Below are positions 12,679-24,161 of a DNA stretch of 64,000 bases, piece after piece; position 1 is the first letter of the stretch, and every line of letters begins with the position of its first letter. The notes under the pieces are model-generated. The model searched no databases and was not told where the DNA came from. It saw only the letters and a list, made by a program, of their open reading frames with translations. Position numbers and translations under genes: made by a program. The stretch lies in assembly GCA_037039685.1 (NCBI GenBank), contig JAWNGF010000001.1:9734001-9798000 (forward strand), read 5' to 3'. This DNA is from Ceratobasidium sp. AG-K. Its lineage: Eukaryota; Basidiomycota; Agaricomycetes; Cantharellales; Ceratobasidiaceae.

Positions 12679-14946
12679 CTAAAAACCCATCACCCGGATC
12701 CGTGAGACTACAATATCAGACCACATAAGCGCTCGTCCCTCAACATCCGCTCTCGCCCAATAATCTTCAACAACACGCATCCTGTCCTTGGAACACTGCC
12801 AATCGCGTTCAGTTCCTACACGTTGTCGAATTATGTTCCGATCAGACTCCCGCTCAGCCGCCGGAGACACCTGGATTCACAATTAGTCGAGCTGGGGATA
12901 AACTGGGAGCATTAACTCACAATTAATGCAGGCATTTTGAGAAAGAGGTCGGCTGCACGGCTAGGCTTGATTTGACTCAGTAGCCGAACAAATTGCTTGA
13001 ATATGCTCTTGACCCTCTTGCTGTTTGACGGATCCCCGGCTAACACCTAATGGGAACGTATGAATATGAACAAAAGAGGTATAAAAGGCAAACTAACCAT
13101 ATATAAGAATATATATGCGGCGAGTCTCCAAGCTTCTTTTACCATCAACCTCATTACTGGCAAGAATGCATCGGGGGACGGAGTATTCAGCGGCTTGAAC
13201 TCGCGGATCTCTTTCTCCGTTTCGGCGAGCTCCGTTTCGTCAAGGATGCGCCCGTCTTGCCACATTTCTCCCATCTTTGCGAACAAGATCAAGAATCGAT
13301 CCGGGGTACCATGCAGCCATTGCAACCCCATGTCCTCCTGCGTCTCGAGATACGACTCGTGTATAGCATGATCTGTCATAAAGCCGGTGATGTCGTAACG
13401 GAAGGCTGTTGGTGTGCCCATTATGAGGTTGAAGAAAACATCGATGTGAGCAAAGCTGCGAAGACTAACAAGGGGTTGCATAAGAAGTGATGGAAGGTTG
13501 ATGGTTGCGCCGGGTGGCTCGGGGCATAATTGTCGGAAAAGGGGTGCGGCCGCAGTTAGAAGCTCCCGTACTTCCGAGAGGGTACTTGTGAAAAACTCAA
13601 CGAGGATCGTCTATTGCGAGCCCAAGTCAGCACAGTAAAAAAAAGAACGGGGTTGGATGTACCTCGAGGCAAGCGTCAAGAACCTTAATGAATTCCTGCC
13701 GTTCTTTGAGGAAATGCACGTTGGTTCGGCACACGGCTGCAAGGCGCTGTCGCACACGAGTTTGAAGCAACGATAGCATCGGACCATATCCCGTATTTAT
13801 ATTCCCGCTCTTGCGGCCCAGGTTACGAACCACATTGGCAAGGAGCACCAGCGTCAACCTAGAGTCTATTCCCGACTGAAAATGCCGAAATACAAAGTTT
13901 TGTGCGACGCGTATCGTTCTAAGGGGTTCAAACGCTACCCATGTGATCCAGCTTGCATCTGTTATAATTGTTAGAACTGGAAGCTAAGCGCGGAATGACC
14001 TCAAACTCACAACTTTGCAAAACAAAAGGTAGCGCGTTAGCCTCCGCATTCCTGTCCAGTGGAATCATACTGCATATCTTCCTGTTACGTGCTCTGTTTC
14101 CTCGTCACCCACGGATTCGTCATCGTCATCGTCGGCATCTGGGGGCAGTGACACAGAGTTTGCCGAGCTAGATGACGAGGCTTGCCCCGAAGTGGATGTG
14201 AGGGGGTCACCGAGTTGGCCAAGGCTGAAAAGGGCCTGAAATAGACTCGATTGACCCTCGGTCATTGGTTTCGTCACAGCCATAGCAAGACTCGAAGGAG
14301 AGGCCTGAGGAGGAGCTGGGGTGGTCACGAGAGCAAAGCTAAAGTCTGTCGCTTGAGTACCAGTTATCAATGTCGAATGTAATGCAGAGGTTGATAAGAC
14401 ATCTTGATCAAGTGCGGCAGCCAAAGCAAGGTCAGGATCCCACCATGGGGTCATCAAGTCTGGCCGACTAAGTAATGTCGTGGGAGTTTCGCCGTTTGTC
14501 GGCAGCAACGAATCATGAATATTTTCTGGGTCAGTAGGGGCAGCGCCTGGGGCGTCTTTTTCGCTCGAAGTAATCGCAACTTCAGACACGTGTGGTCCAA
14601 CCAAAAGGCGCACTGCGTCCAGAGCTTGGGTCAACGCAGGATTATCACATGCGCCCTCCCTTGCGATTGCTGCGAGCCTCGATTTGGTCATCCTCGGCGC
14701 GGGAAGAGTTTTCTGCTTCTTGGTCCTCGAATTTTCGCCTGGCTTGTCTACATATGTGTATCCCGAGCACTCGAATCCCGACTTGAGGCAACGCTGGCAT
14801 TGAGGATGTGTTTCATCGCACTTCTTGCGACTGAAAATAGCCTATTCCTCAGCACGAGAGGAGAGGAAATTATGAGAAACTTACCGTATTTTACACGTCA
14901 TACAGCCTGCTCTTGAACGGGTCAATAGTACCGACGTGGACGACAT
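12679..14946 (-). CDS. Zn(II)2Cys6 transcription factor TF4, with one apparent frame break
   Basis: Exons 14946-14885, 14830-14011, 13958-13663, 13610-13098, 13046-12921, 12870-12679. The first exon is 62 nt rather than 44, giving a longer lead before the cluster GCMTCKIRRKKCDETHPQC and QRCLKSGFECSGY. The linker has KPMTEGQSSLFQALFSLGQ and an Asp/Glu run (DADDDDDESVGDEETEHV). At about 14085-14095 the frame breaks between TEHV and RKICSMIPLDRN. Alignment with TF2 shows the spacing is kept exactly if one base is missing (GTAAC for GTAAAC would do). Downstream: YASWITWVAFEPLRTI, FRQLCPEPPGATINLPSLL, VKEAWRLAAYIFLYM and a shortened last exon (192 nt) ending SRIRVMGF. Key QECW is KEAW here, so this copy has drifted. 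Either a young pseudogene or an assembly indel. Confidence 0.75.
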
Positions 14947-15192
14947 CCCGGGACTCGGGAGCAATCAACCAGAAAAGCGCGGCGACAACAAAAAATTATC
15001 CCTAGGCAAATTTTCACCCTCAAAAGTAAATGACGTTGGGACGTTTTTTTGTTGTTGCAGCCCCAGCAAGAGTCGGTTACGTCATCAAGAATTGAGCAGA
15101 GGAAAGTTCGAATTTGGTGATGGTCAATTGCAAGTGTTGGGTTATACCAGGAAGAGCTCCGAGGCAACCGCGGGCTCTTTGGGGCCCTAAGA

Positions 15193-15215
15193 GCAAGCCC
15201 TAACTTAGGGCTTGC
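15193..15215. repeat. Perfect 23-nt palindrome with CCCTAA/TTAGGG core
   Basis: GCAAGCCCTAA, one C, then TTAGGGCTTGC. The arms are perfect 11-mers. It lies just outside the left end of the hAT element. Could be a protein-binding site or chance; no function claimed. Confidence 0.6.
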
Positions 15216-15301
15216 GCGTCTCCTGCGTCATCGGCCGCTGCATGAGTAAGGCGATCCCGCACAGTTAATGGGCATTATTGCAACATGGAACCCTGGGCTG
15301 A

Positions 15302-15309
15302 AGTGGAAC
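15302..15309. repeat. Target-site duplication, left copy (AGTGGAAC)
   Basis: The same eight bases follow the right terminus at 18753-18760. Eight base pairs is the usual length for hAT insertions. Confidence 0.9.
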
Positions 15310-15585
15310 TAGGGCCGGGAATGGGCAGGCACGTCCCGGGTATTACCCAATACCCACCCGCCGCGGGCTGGTTGGGTCGGGTCACGGGCCGCAGCGGGTG
15401 AGGCTGTGCCGGTGATGGGTGGAGCCCGGGCAAAATTACCAATGCCCATGGTGCCCGGCGCTTCTACTGCCCAAACTAATCCCGCTGGCCGCACGAGCGT
15501 CGGGAGAGGGCAGGAAAGATTTGTGATCCTGTACTTAGCTAGAAAAAAAAATGCACGAGAAATTGCGCGAATGTAGACTTAAGGC

Positions 15586-15593
15586 TATAAAAA
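15586..15593 (+). promoter_or_regulatory. TATA box of the hAT transposase gene
   Basis: TATAAAAA 63-70 bp before the transposase ATG at 15656, inside the element. Position and sequence fit a core promoter. Confidence 0.5.
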
Positions 15594-15655
15594 CAGAGCC
15601 AATGCACGCCTAATGGTACTCGTCTCCAGTCACCGTTCCTTAGACTCTGCTGCAA

Positions 15656-18551
15656 ATGACTGTCCTAAGTGTACCACAAATTGCGGCAGAAGACCTAAAG
15701 GATATCAACAAGCTTAGCGACACTCAGGCCTGGGAGTTAGATGACAAAGTTATATATGGTATGTTACATTGCTCTGAGGCAATTTTATGTCTCTAATTCT
15801 CAAGATATTCAGATGCTGCACGAAGGACCTGGATATCAGAAGTATATAATCATTTCGATGTCACAATTGACCGCTGGTATGACAAACATGGCGAGTGGTC
15901 TCTGTGGTTCAAGTTCACCTGCAAGACTGACCCGGCCAACCATCTCCCTCAATTCCGTGCTCGCAAAGACACTTCTTCTGGCACCAACAACCTCCTCCGA
16001 CGTGCACTTACCTGCAACGCACGCCTTGGTGCTATTGATCTGGCCTCAAAACCAGTCCATCAGTTTTCGAACGCTCGCTTTCGAGCATACCTGGTGTTGT
16101 GGTGCGCTTGCAATCATCGCCCCTTTGAGTTTGTAGAAGACGAGCTATTCAAGGGGATGATTGAGGAGCTTTGTTCAGGAACCATTGTCCCTGATCGTAC
16201 AACGATCAGCCATGATCTTCAGGGCATTTACCTGGACAATGCAGAACTGGTTACTGAGTATTTCAAGGTATATGCGTATTATAATTGACTCTGTTCAAAT
16301 GCTAATTTGTATATGTAGAATATTGATGCGATCCACCTTGCAATGGATGGCTGGACTGCCCCGACTTCTCAGTCCTACCTTGGAATTGTAATAATCTGGC
16401 AGGCAGCTGGTGTTTTGCAGCGCTCTGTTCTAGAATTTGTTGAGTGAGTCAAAAAGTTTGGCCTCTTGCGTTGTCAGGCAGACTGATGCAGATTTGGAAC
16501 AGGTTGTTGCATAGGCATAAAGGTGAATACTTAGCTCAACAGACCGCTAAGTGCTTGAACAAATACCAACTTGGAAGGAAGGTATGTTATACATTTTCTT
16601 GTATTTCTATCGCCACACTTTAACTGAATTGTCTTTGATATTCTAGTTAGTTACTGTATGCATGGACAACGCCAGCAACAACGACACATTCACTCTCGAG
16701 CTTCAAAAACACTTCCCTACCTTTGGCGGACCAAGTGCTCGAGTCCGTTGTGCGGCTCACATAGTCAATTTAATGGCTAAGGTATGCAGTGAGTTTTCTT
16801 GTATTACAGGATGCATATACTGACATCAAACCAAAAACTCTAGTCTTATTTGAGCGTATTCTCTTTGCCCGTGATTTGCAAACGAGCAGCAAAGCACAAG
16901 AAGACCCCAAAGAACAAAGCGTTGCACAAGCGGCGCCAGCTTGAGCCAGTAGCAAACAACCCAGTTGCTGACATGCCAGCTGACGCATCCGTCATTCAAG
17001 GAGACCCAGAAGCTGGGAGCAATATTGAGAGCGACTCAGATGTTGAAGACAACAAGAAGGCTTTTGCCGAAGACCAGATTGACAAAGACAAGGATGAATT
17101 CGACGAGGCTGCAGTCAAATCTAGCGTTCAAAAGGCGTTCGATGACATCGAGAAACGATTTGGAATTGTTATCCCACAGAAAGACCGGCAAGACGGGCAG
17201 GAGGTGTTAACCAAGGTCGGTACATCGCCTGCATCTGGTTTGCAAGCCCCTGACATGTATCACACAGGCTGCCCAACTGGCCAAGCAAGTGCGCAACTCG
17301 CCACACTTCCAAACTCAATTCGAGCATCACCTATCTAAAACCCCTCTTAGAAGCTCTCGAGTCTGAAAGCTTGCTCGTCAAGTGGCTACCCGATGGAATA
17401 GCAACCTAGAGTGTCTCAGGAGCCATGTTCGCTTGCGTCCTGCAGTCAAATTGCTGACGTCCGACCGGGAATTGTCGCTACGGAGTTGTCAGCTCAGCGA
17501 CTTTCAGTGGGAGCTCGCTGAACAGTTAATTTCCGAGCTGAAGGTAAGTTACCCAGTCAAACCAACCCACAATACGTTTTCTAATAACCTCGATTTCAGA
17601 TATTCGAGCGTCTCACCAAGATATTCTCTGAAACACAAATCCCGCTCATTCATCAAGTGGTTCCGGCTCTTTCAAAGCTCCAGGACCGACTCTCTTCCAC
17701 TGTCACGAACCCTGCCCCAGGACTTCACCCCCTTCTCCGCGTTGCTGCACGTGCTTTGCTTGACGTTTTTAATAAATATATGCGCCTGTTTGAGGACTCC
17801 AGTGTATACTGGACCGCTCTTGGTAAGTTTTCCCTCCTCATCCCGTTGTATCAAACTAATAACAGTATGATATAGTTATGTGTCCTCACTATAAACTTGA
17901 ATGGTTTAGGAACCGTATGTACAGCGAGTCCGACATCGAGAGGATGACACAGCTAGTCCACTCGAAATTTAATCAAATGCTGAGCAATACGGACGAGACT
18001 GGCCCCTCTCAGAATGGCGATTCTCTTGGCTCGGAATTCAGCGAGGTATGAACTTAAATGTGTATCTCATCGTTCTTTACTCATCCTTAACTCGTTATAA
18101 GTCTCTAGGCGATGAACTACTCTCCGACGATGAGCTAGGCGACGATCTTGCCCCAACTTGCCCCGATACCGTCAAGGGTTATCTTGACACGCCACTAGTG
18201 TCTGTTGATATCTTGCGCCGTGAAGGGCTTCTAGGATACTGGTCAAGACAACAAAACCAAATGCCCCGAGTTGCAAGATTCGCTCTGGCTATTCTTAGTG
18301 CACCTGGTATGTACTCATTATTCACTGCACTTTGCTGTAGCGATTCCTGACTTGTGGGTTTGCTCTTAGCCTCCTCCGTTGATGCCGAGAGAGCATTCTC
18401 GGGTGGCCGCCTTAACATCAATCACCTACAGCACTCTATGAACGAGCTAACTTTTGAGGCCAAGATGGCCGTAGGCTCGTGGTTCGGGACGCCCTTGCTC
18501 CCGTCCGTTGATAGTGCTGCTGCAATTCTGAAACAGAAAATACGCGATTGA
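15656..18551 (+). pseudogene. hAT transposase, intron-containing, one in-frame stop
   Basis: Catalyses excision and insertion of the element. Starts MTVLSVPQIAAEDLKDINK; the first exon ends at 15758 (G|GTATGT) and continues SDAARRTWISEVYNHFD. Recognisable blocks in order: HRPFEFVEDELFKGM and VPDRTTISHDL; NIDAIHLAMDGWTAP (catalytic-core Asp region); VTVCMDNASNNDTF and RVRCAAHIVNLMAK; a charged insert (16900-17200); ATRWNSNLECLRSH; VMCPHYKLEWF; and the C-terminal hAT dimerisation domain with RREGLLGYWSRQQ and SSVDAERAFSGGRLNI. An in-frame TGA lies at 17364-17366, just before KLARQVATRWNS; a single C-to-T change from CGA would explain it. A splice from 17214 to AG at 17370-17371 could skip it but would drop an apparently conserved segment. 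Otherwise the gene is complete, so it may have been active until recently. Confidence 0.85.
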
Positions 18552-18752
18552 TTGTACCTTATATAGTATTTTATTTGTACGTTTGCCTAATGCATTCTAT
18601 GAGTAATAGATCTTGGGCTACCCGGGTGCCCGTCATATCGACCCGGGTACCCATTAGTCATCCAGTGGGTAGCTCCCGGGGGGCTAGCCGAATTGCCATT
18701 TACCCGCCATTTACCTGCGGGTGGGTTCCGGGCTCACCCATTCCCGGCCCTA

Positions 18753-18760
18753 AGTGGAAC
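18753..18760. repeat. Target-site duplication, right copy (AGTGGAAC)
   Basis: Matches 15302-15309 exactly and abuts the right terminus of the hAT element. Confidence 0.9.
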
Positions 18761-18874
18761 TGAGTTGACAGAGGTGGTTGGTAAGAAAGCAGAAATGTTC
18801 CCAAGAACTTGCCGAGTGGTCGTCGGCATCACCCGGAATGGACCCGTGGCGAGTAACGTAACGTTGCCTACGCG

Positions 18875-19184
18875 CGACTTCCTCCGTCCCGACAACCCAA
18901 GGTCATCTAGATTCGAATGATTCCCTCTGAAGTTCTTGTACTGAGTCTCTTGAATTGTCGCCCTTGACCAGCGCTTGCAATTCTGTTACTGGCATTCCTT
19001 TCCCTCAGAATACAGATTGGCAGACGTCTCAGCAAACACCATCAATTACAAGGCCAGATCCCTGGGCCATTCAACCCGGCCCCCGGTATACGATCCTATG
19101 ACTTACTGCGATGCATCTTCTCAATCATACCTCCCGAGGCCTATGCGCTCGTGTAGTGTGAAACGACTAAACTCCGACCAGAAG
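18875..19184 (+). pseudogene. Fragment of a zinc-cluster gene linker exon (relic next to TF5)
   Basis: This stretch aligns over about 310 bp with 19601-19908 inside TF5 exon 2: both start GCGACTTCCTCCGTCCCGAC, share ATTACAAGGC near the middle, and end at ACTAAAC-C-GACCA. Differences are spread throughout and include frame-breaking indels, and no zinc cluster or downstream exon is attached. It is therefore an old partial duplicate. It ends exactly where the TF5-type upstream region begins, and starts about 115 bp right of the hAT element. Confidence 0.8.
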
Positions 19185-19318
19185 CGAGGTCATGGTGTAC
19201 TTGTATGGACCATGCACCCAAACCGCCCAATCAACTGGCGCTAACCGCTACGCAGGCTGAGAATAACAAATAAGTCCTACGCGCTCCTCCACTCCTCCAC
19301 TACCACCCGCTACTATTG

Positions 19319-21471
19319 ATGTCAATTCGATCTACCACCGGCTGTTATACTTGCAAAACGAGGTCAGTGACATATAGAAACCCAGGTCTGCAATCCACTG
19401 AACTTGAGTTGCCAGGCGAAAGAAATGCGATGAGACACACCCTCGATGTCAGAGATGTATCAAATCAGGAATTGAGTGTGGTGGATATGAGTATTTCAAA
19501 GCCAAGGATGGGAAGCTAAGAACAAAACCCGCTCCGAAACCTACTTCCAGGATCCCAACAAGCGTTGTTCAGACCTCGATCCCTGCCCACTTTCAGTCTG
19601 CGACTTCCTCCGTCCCGACAACCCACGGTCATCTAGACTCGAGTGATGCTCTCCAAAGTTCTCGTGCTGAGTCCCTTGGATGGCCGTTATTGACCAAGCC
19701 TTGTGACCCTATTGCCAGTGTTTCCTTCCCACAGGATACAACTTGGAGTGCCTCTCAGCGAGTGTTATCGATTACAAGGCAGGATCCTTGCGCCGTTCAA
19801 ACTGGCCTCTCGACGTTCGATCTTATGATTGGACACGAGGCTCCTTCTCAGTCATTCTCCCCCGGGCCTTTACCTTCATACGGCGTGGAACAACTAAACC
19901 CTGACCAAGCAAGTTTATATCGGGCACTGTTTAGTCTCGAACATACACAATCTAAATGGTCGTCCGCTGATTGTTTTCAATCGTCACCGGACCCGGAAGC
20001 GAGCGATGAAGAGGATGACAAGGACCCTGAGGGCGTTCGGCAAACGTGGGTTACCACGCCAATAATGGATCCCTCTGCAGCGAGTAACCTAGTACCGTTT
20101 GCATTGCAAAGCTGTGAGCTTTTCCCCCCATTCCTACCGATGTGTACTTATGGATCTGAGTCTAGATGCAAATTGGATGATGTTTGTAGCATTCGACCCC
20201 TCCCAGTCGGCCCATAGCACCAAGAATCTACTAGTTCGACAATTGGCGGACTCGGAAAGCGCACGCAGGAGAATTAGACTCATCTCTGAAGCGATGAATG
20301 CAATATGCGAGACTGGCCGGGCAAACCCCAAAGCCACCAAAATGGTTTCAACGTTAATATCTAGCGTACAGGAGGCCGTGTTGTCTTATAAATCCAGACC
20401 CAAAGAGTTTGTACCCGATCTGGATCGGCAACATGCATTAAAGGTGCTTGATAATGTATTAGAGGTAAGCTTGACACTTTCTTACATTACATACTCTTAT
20501 TAGTGCATAGATATTAAGCTTGCAACTCCGCTCTAGTCCATTATCCTCTTGCCTTACGCTTATGGAGTCCATCGCACCCATCTTCCGACGGGCTTGTCCA
20601 GAACCACCAAATACGCTAGTCAGCCTTTGTGACATTCTGGTTGGACCAGAGATGAACCTACGGAATTTTGTAACTACAGATGTCGCATTTAGCGTGACCA
20701 TCGGACGACCCATGCTATTCCGATACGACATCGACTTCTCGATTGGCCTCTGCGAGAGGATGAAATTGCAAGACAAGAATTTCGGCTTACAGTGGTTTCA
20801 TGGGATTCCCGACCAGTTTATAGTTTTAATCGCTTGGATGAACAAGATCAAGGAGGACTCTGAAGTTAGTGGTCGTCCTGTGGATGAAGAAACCATTGCT
20901 CGAATCGAAAAGGACATAAAGAACTTGAAGATATTTACAAGCGACAAACAGCCTGAGGATCTGATGCTACATGTTGGGCGGTTGGTTGTACAAGAGTGCT
21001 GGCGCCAGGCAGTTTATGTATATCTATACATGGTGAGTAAACACCTTGTTCAGCCAGCGACTTGGTATCGGATTGACATTGGTGCAGGCTATGTGTGGTG
21101 CTACCTCTCGAGATCTGCGTGTTGAAAAAGCTCACAAGGAGTTCATGCGCCTTGCCAATGGCGTCAAACCAGGTCGAAACCCAGATTTTTTTCTCATCGT
21201 TCCCTGGTGTACTGTCCGTATTTTATTCTCACAAACGGGGGAATTTTATTTATTTACGGTGCATTAGGTTGGAGTAGCCACTACAAAGCAACGTGACCGA
21301 GACACGCTCCGACGGCGATCCTATGGCGTTTCAGAATGCGCTAATCCCGGGACATGTGCCAATGATGGAATACGAACGTTAGAAGACATATGGCAAAGGA
21401 CCGCGAGCGAGGGAAGACCCGCGGTATGGGACGACAAGAGGATTGCTTGTTACAGAATTTGTGGGATGTAG
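19319..21471 (+). CDS. Zn(II)2Cys6 transcription factor TF5
   Basis: Exons 19319-19362, 19416-20113, 20166-20464, 20511-21032, 21088-21213, 21268-21471 give 630 residues, all phases consistent. Start MSIRSTTGCYTCKT, then RRKKCDETHPRCQRC and IKSGIECGGYEY; six cysteines intact. The linker carries QLNPDQASLYRALFSLEHT and the acidic DEEDDKDPEGVRQ. Exon 3 starts ANWMMFVAFDPSQS; exon 4 (522 nt) has FRRACPEPPNTLVSLCD, GRPMLFRYDIDFSI and QECWRQAVYVYLYM; the last exon ends RIACYRICGM. First of the plus-strand run; a broken relative of its linker lies just upstream. The upstream region shares AGAAGCG..GAGGTCAYGGTGT-like sequence with that of TF6. Confidence 0.88.
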
Positions 21472-21902
21472 GTTGTGCCGGACATTTGACCAGTAATTTA
21501 GGACTTTTGATTTTTGGCTCATGACGGCATACCTTATATGTCGCTGTACTCGGAAACAATATATAATATCGTCAATGGACAACTTACGGCTCGGTAGACA
21601 TCAGAATGAATTCAAGCAGGCAGCTGATTTTTACGGAGAAGCGTGAAGGTCACGGTGTGCGCGTTCAGATGTTCCTAATTGATGGGCGCTTGACTTGTGG
21701 ATCCACGCGAGCATCTCCCAGAATTATTCTGCGGCTCACCACCACCATCGTCGCACCCCTGGGTACAACACTCAGCACCGAATCCAGGAGCTTCTATGAT
21801 CGACCACCCCAGTTCGAATGGTCGCATAACGTGTTGATCGTTCGGCGCCGGTTACCAAACAACGCGGGACAACCGCGCAACGGGGTCTTATTTTCCGCCA
21901 CC
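21472..21902. other. Intergenic spacer between TF5 and TF6 (TF6 promoter)
   Basis: 431 bp. Holds the TF5 3' end and TF6 upstream region. The part 21634-21660 resembles the stretch after the relic at 19180-19200, suggesting that the duplicated unit included its promoter. Confidence 0.45.
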
Positions 21903-24161
21903 ATGGCATCTCGGTCCACCACAGGTTGCTATACATGCAAAACCAGGTAATCTATGCTTGTCTCTTATTATCGAGCGATTCCTTAAACTCTATCTGAGGT
22001 ACCAGGCGAAAGAAATGTGACGAAACGCACCCACAATGCCAACGGTGTACAAAATTGGGACTAGAATGCGGTGGATACGAGTATATCGAAGGGAGAGGCG
22101 GGAAAAATAGAAAACGCAGGACAATACCTGCCCCGAGGGCTGCCTCCGAATCGACATGGACAAGCTCGGCAGTGGCGACACCTGCTCCATCTGACTCTCA
22201 GCACACGTCTGATTCGTCACTCAACTTACTTGACCCTCCTATGGCTGTGACTTTGTTTCCCGTAGTTACACCCAGTTTGATAAGCTTCGATCAAATTGTG
22301 GACCCCGACTGTGACGCCTCTCTCGAACAGGCTCCCATTGACTCGCTTGAATTCTCCCTCTTGGCTGACTCTTATGACCCGGTTGACGATATCAACATCC
22401 CGTCAAATATAGATGCTTATTCATCTCTGCAACCACGAACAGGGGATTGGTGTCCCAACGACGACGATCCCAGCCTTCGCACATCCCCATCCTCATCCCA
22501 GTATGATGCCACCGCTCAGTTGTATTCTAAGGGGTCGTTTGGTGATGAGGTTGGCGCACTCGACTTTGGCCAAGCAACCTCATTTCGAACGCTCGATCCT
22601 GGAAGCCTACCACAATCGCAGCCCCAACTGTTTCTGTTACCCGAGTCTAACATGTTTGCCTCGAGCTCGCATTGGTTGCCAATTAATACAGAAGACGACG
22701 ACGAGAGCGATGACGATGATCCTGAAGGAGTGACGCAAATATTGTGTTCCGGGCCTGTGATGGACAGCTCTGCAACAAGTAATTTATTACCATTTGTCCT
22801 GCAAAGTTGTGAGTGTTTTGCTTGCTAGTTGATGCAATGTAGTAAACACAGCCTCAGACGCGAACTGGATGAAGTTGGTATCATTCGACCCCGCCCGGAA
22901 CGCTCGCCAAACCAAAGACGCCCTAATCCGACAAATCTCAGGCTCAGAGATGGCCCGCGCAAAAATTGCGCTTATCGCTAACGCAATGAAGACGCTGCAT
23001 GATACGTCGCCACTGGATCCTCAGGCTGTGAGGTCAACATTGATGTTGACCGCTGCGGTGCGCCGGGCAGCGTTGTTCTATCAAACGAGCCCACGGGCGC
23101 GCCAACCCGATTTGGATCGGCAGAATGCGTTGAGGGTGCTGGATAACACGATTGAGGTGTGGTTACTGCATTTGGGTTTTATTTTACTCACCACCGCTCA
23201 GATAGTGGCAATACAAACCTATTCCATGACCATGGCCTCTTCAATTGAACTCATTGAATGCATCGCACCTGTATTCCGCCGAGCTTGTCCAGACCCACCT
23301 AACACGCCCATCAACCTCTGTAATATTCTCCTCGAATCAGACGCAAACCTTCGATATTTCGCAATTACCGACATCTGGCTGAGCAGTACGACTGGCCGGT
23401 CAATGCTATTTCGATATGATGTCGATTTTTCGATCAACCTCTGCGAGACGATGAGATCCAAGTGCGGGGATTTCGGACTACAATGGTTACACGGAATTCC
23501 AAGCCAGTTCATGATGTTGATGGCTTTTATGAACCAACTGAGGGACGATGCCCAGGCGAGAGGTAAACCCGTGAGCGAGGTATCGTAACCAGGATCGAAG
23601 CGGATATGAAGAACTTGAAAAACTACTCGGATTTGGTCGAGGATAGGGACCCGGTGTTGAATCTTAGGCGGCGAGTAATACAAGAGTGCTGCCATCAGGC
23701 GGCGTATGTTTACCTTTATATGGTGGGCGCATTTGCCATCGATCCAGTTTCCAAACGGTGCTAATTTACCCCGGCGAAGGCCCTGTGTGGTGCCAGTGCC
23801 GACGATCCCCGCGTCAAAAGCGCGCATAGAACGTTTATACGCCTCGTAAATGAAGTAAAACCTGCCCGAAATCCGGATACATTCCTTACTATCCCATGGA
23901 TTATTGTGAGTCCTTTTTTCGCTGTTCTTTACCAGACGCATGCTGATACTCTGGTAGGTTGGGGTAGCTACAACGAAGCAACGTGACCGGGACATGCTCT
24001 ACCAGCGATTATATCCTCTACCCGAATGCGGCATCCCAGGGACGTGCGGACACGATGCTATCCGGATGCTGAGTGACGTATGGTCAAGGACCGCAAGCGA
24101 AGGACGGCCCGCGGTATGGAATGATATGAGAATTGCTTGCTTCAGGATCGCAGGGACGTAG
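21903..24161 (+). CDS. Zn(II)2Cys6 transcription factor TF6, with one apparent frame break
   Basis: Exons 21903-21946, 22006-22808, 22858-23156, 23202-23722, 23780-23905, 23958-24161. Cluster GCYTCKTRRKKCDETHPQC, QRCTKLGLECGGYEY complete. The linker is acidic (DDDESDDDDPEGVTQ) but the usual motif has decayed to ALDFGQATSFRTLDPG. Exon 4 is 521 nt instead of 522 and its frame breaks at about 23578-23584, between GKPVSE and the following VTRIEADMKNLK block, so a stop appears at 23586-23588; one added base restores the family length. The helix QECWRQ is QECCHQ here. The remaining exons are sound and end RIACFRIAGT. Probably inactive if the sequence is right. Confidence 0.75.

Larger units (their letters stand above)
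15310..18752 (+). mobile_element. Complete hAT-family DNA transposon, 3443 bp
   Basis: Begins TAGGGCCGGGAATGGG and ends with the exact inverse CCCATTCCCGGCCCTA, flanked by the 8-bp duplication AGTGGAAC on both sides. The terminal 300 bp on each side are full of short GGGTA/TACCC words (for example 15338-15360 and 18617-18720), like the subterminal transposase-binding repeats of hAT elements. One intron-containing transposase gene fills the interior. Perfect termini and target duplication point to recent insertion. It sits where the array changes from minus-strand to plus-strand genes. Confidence 0.92.
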
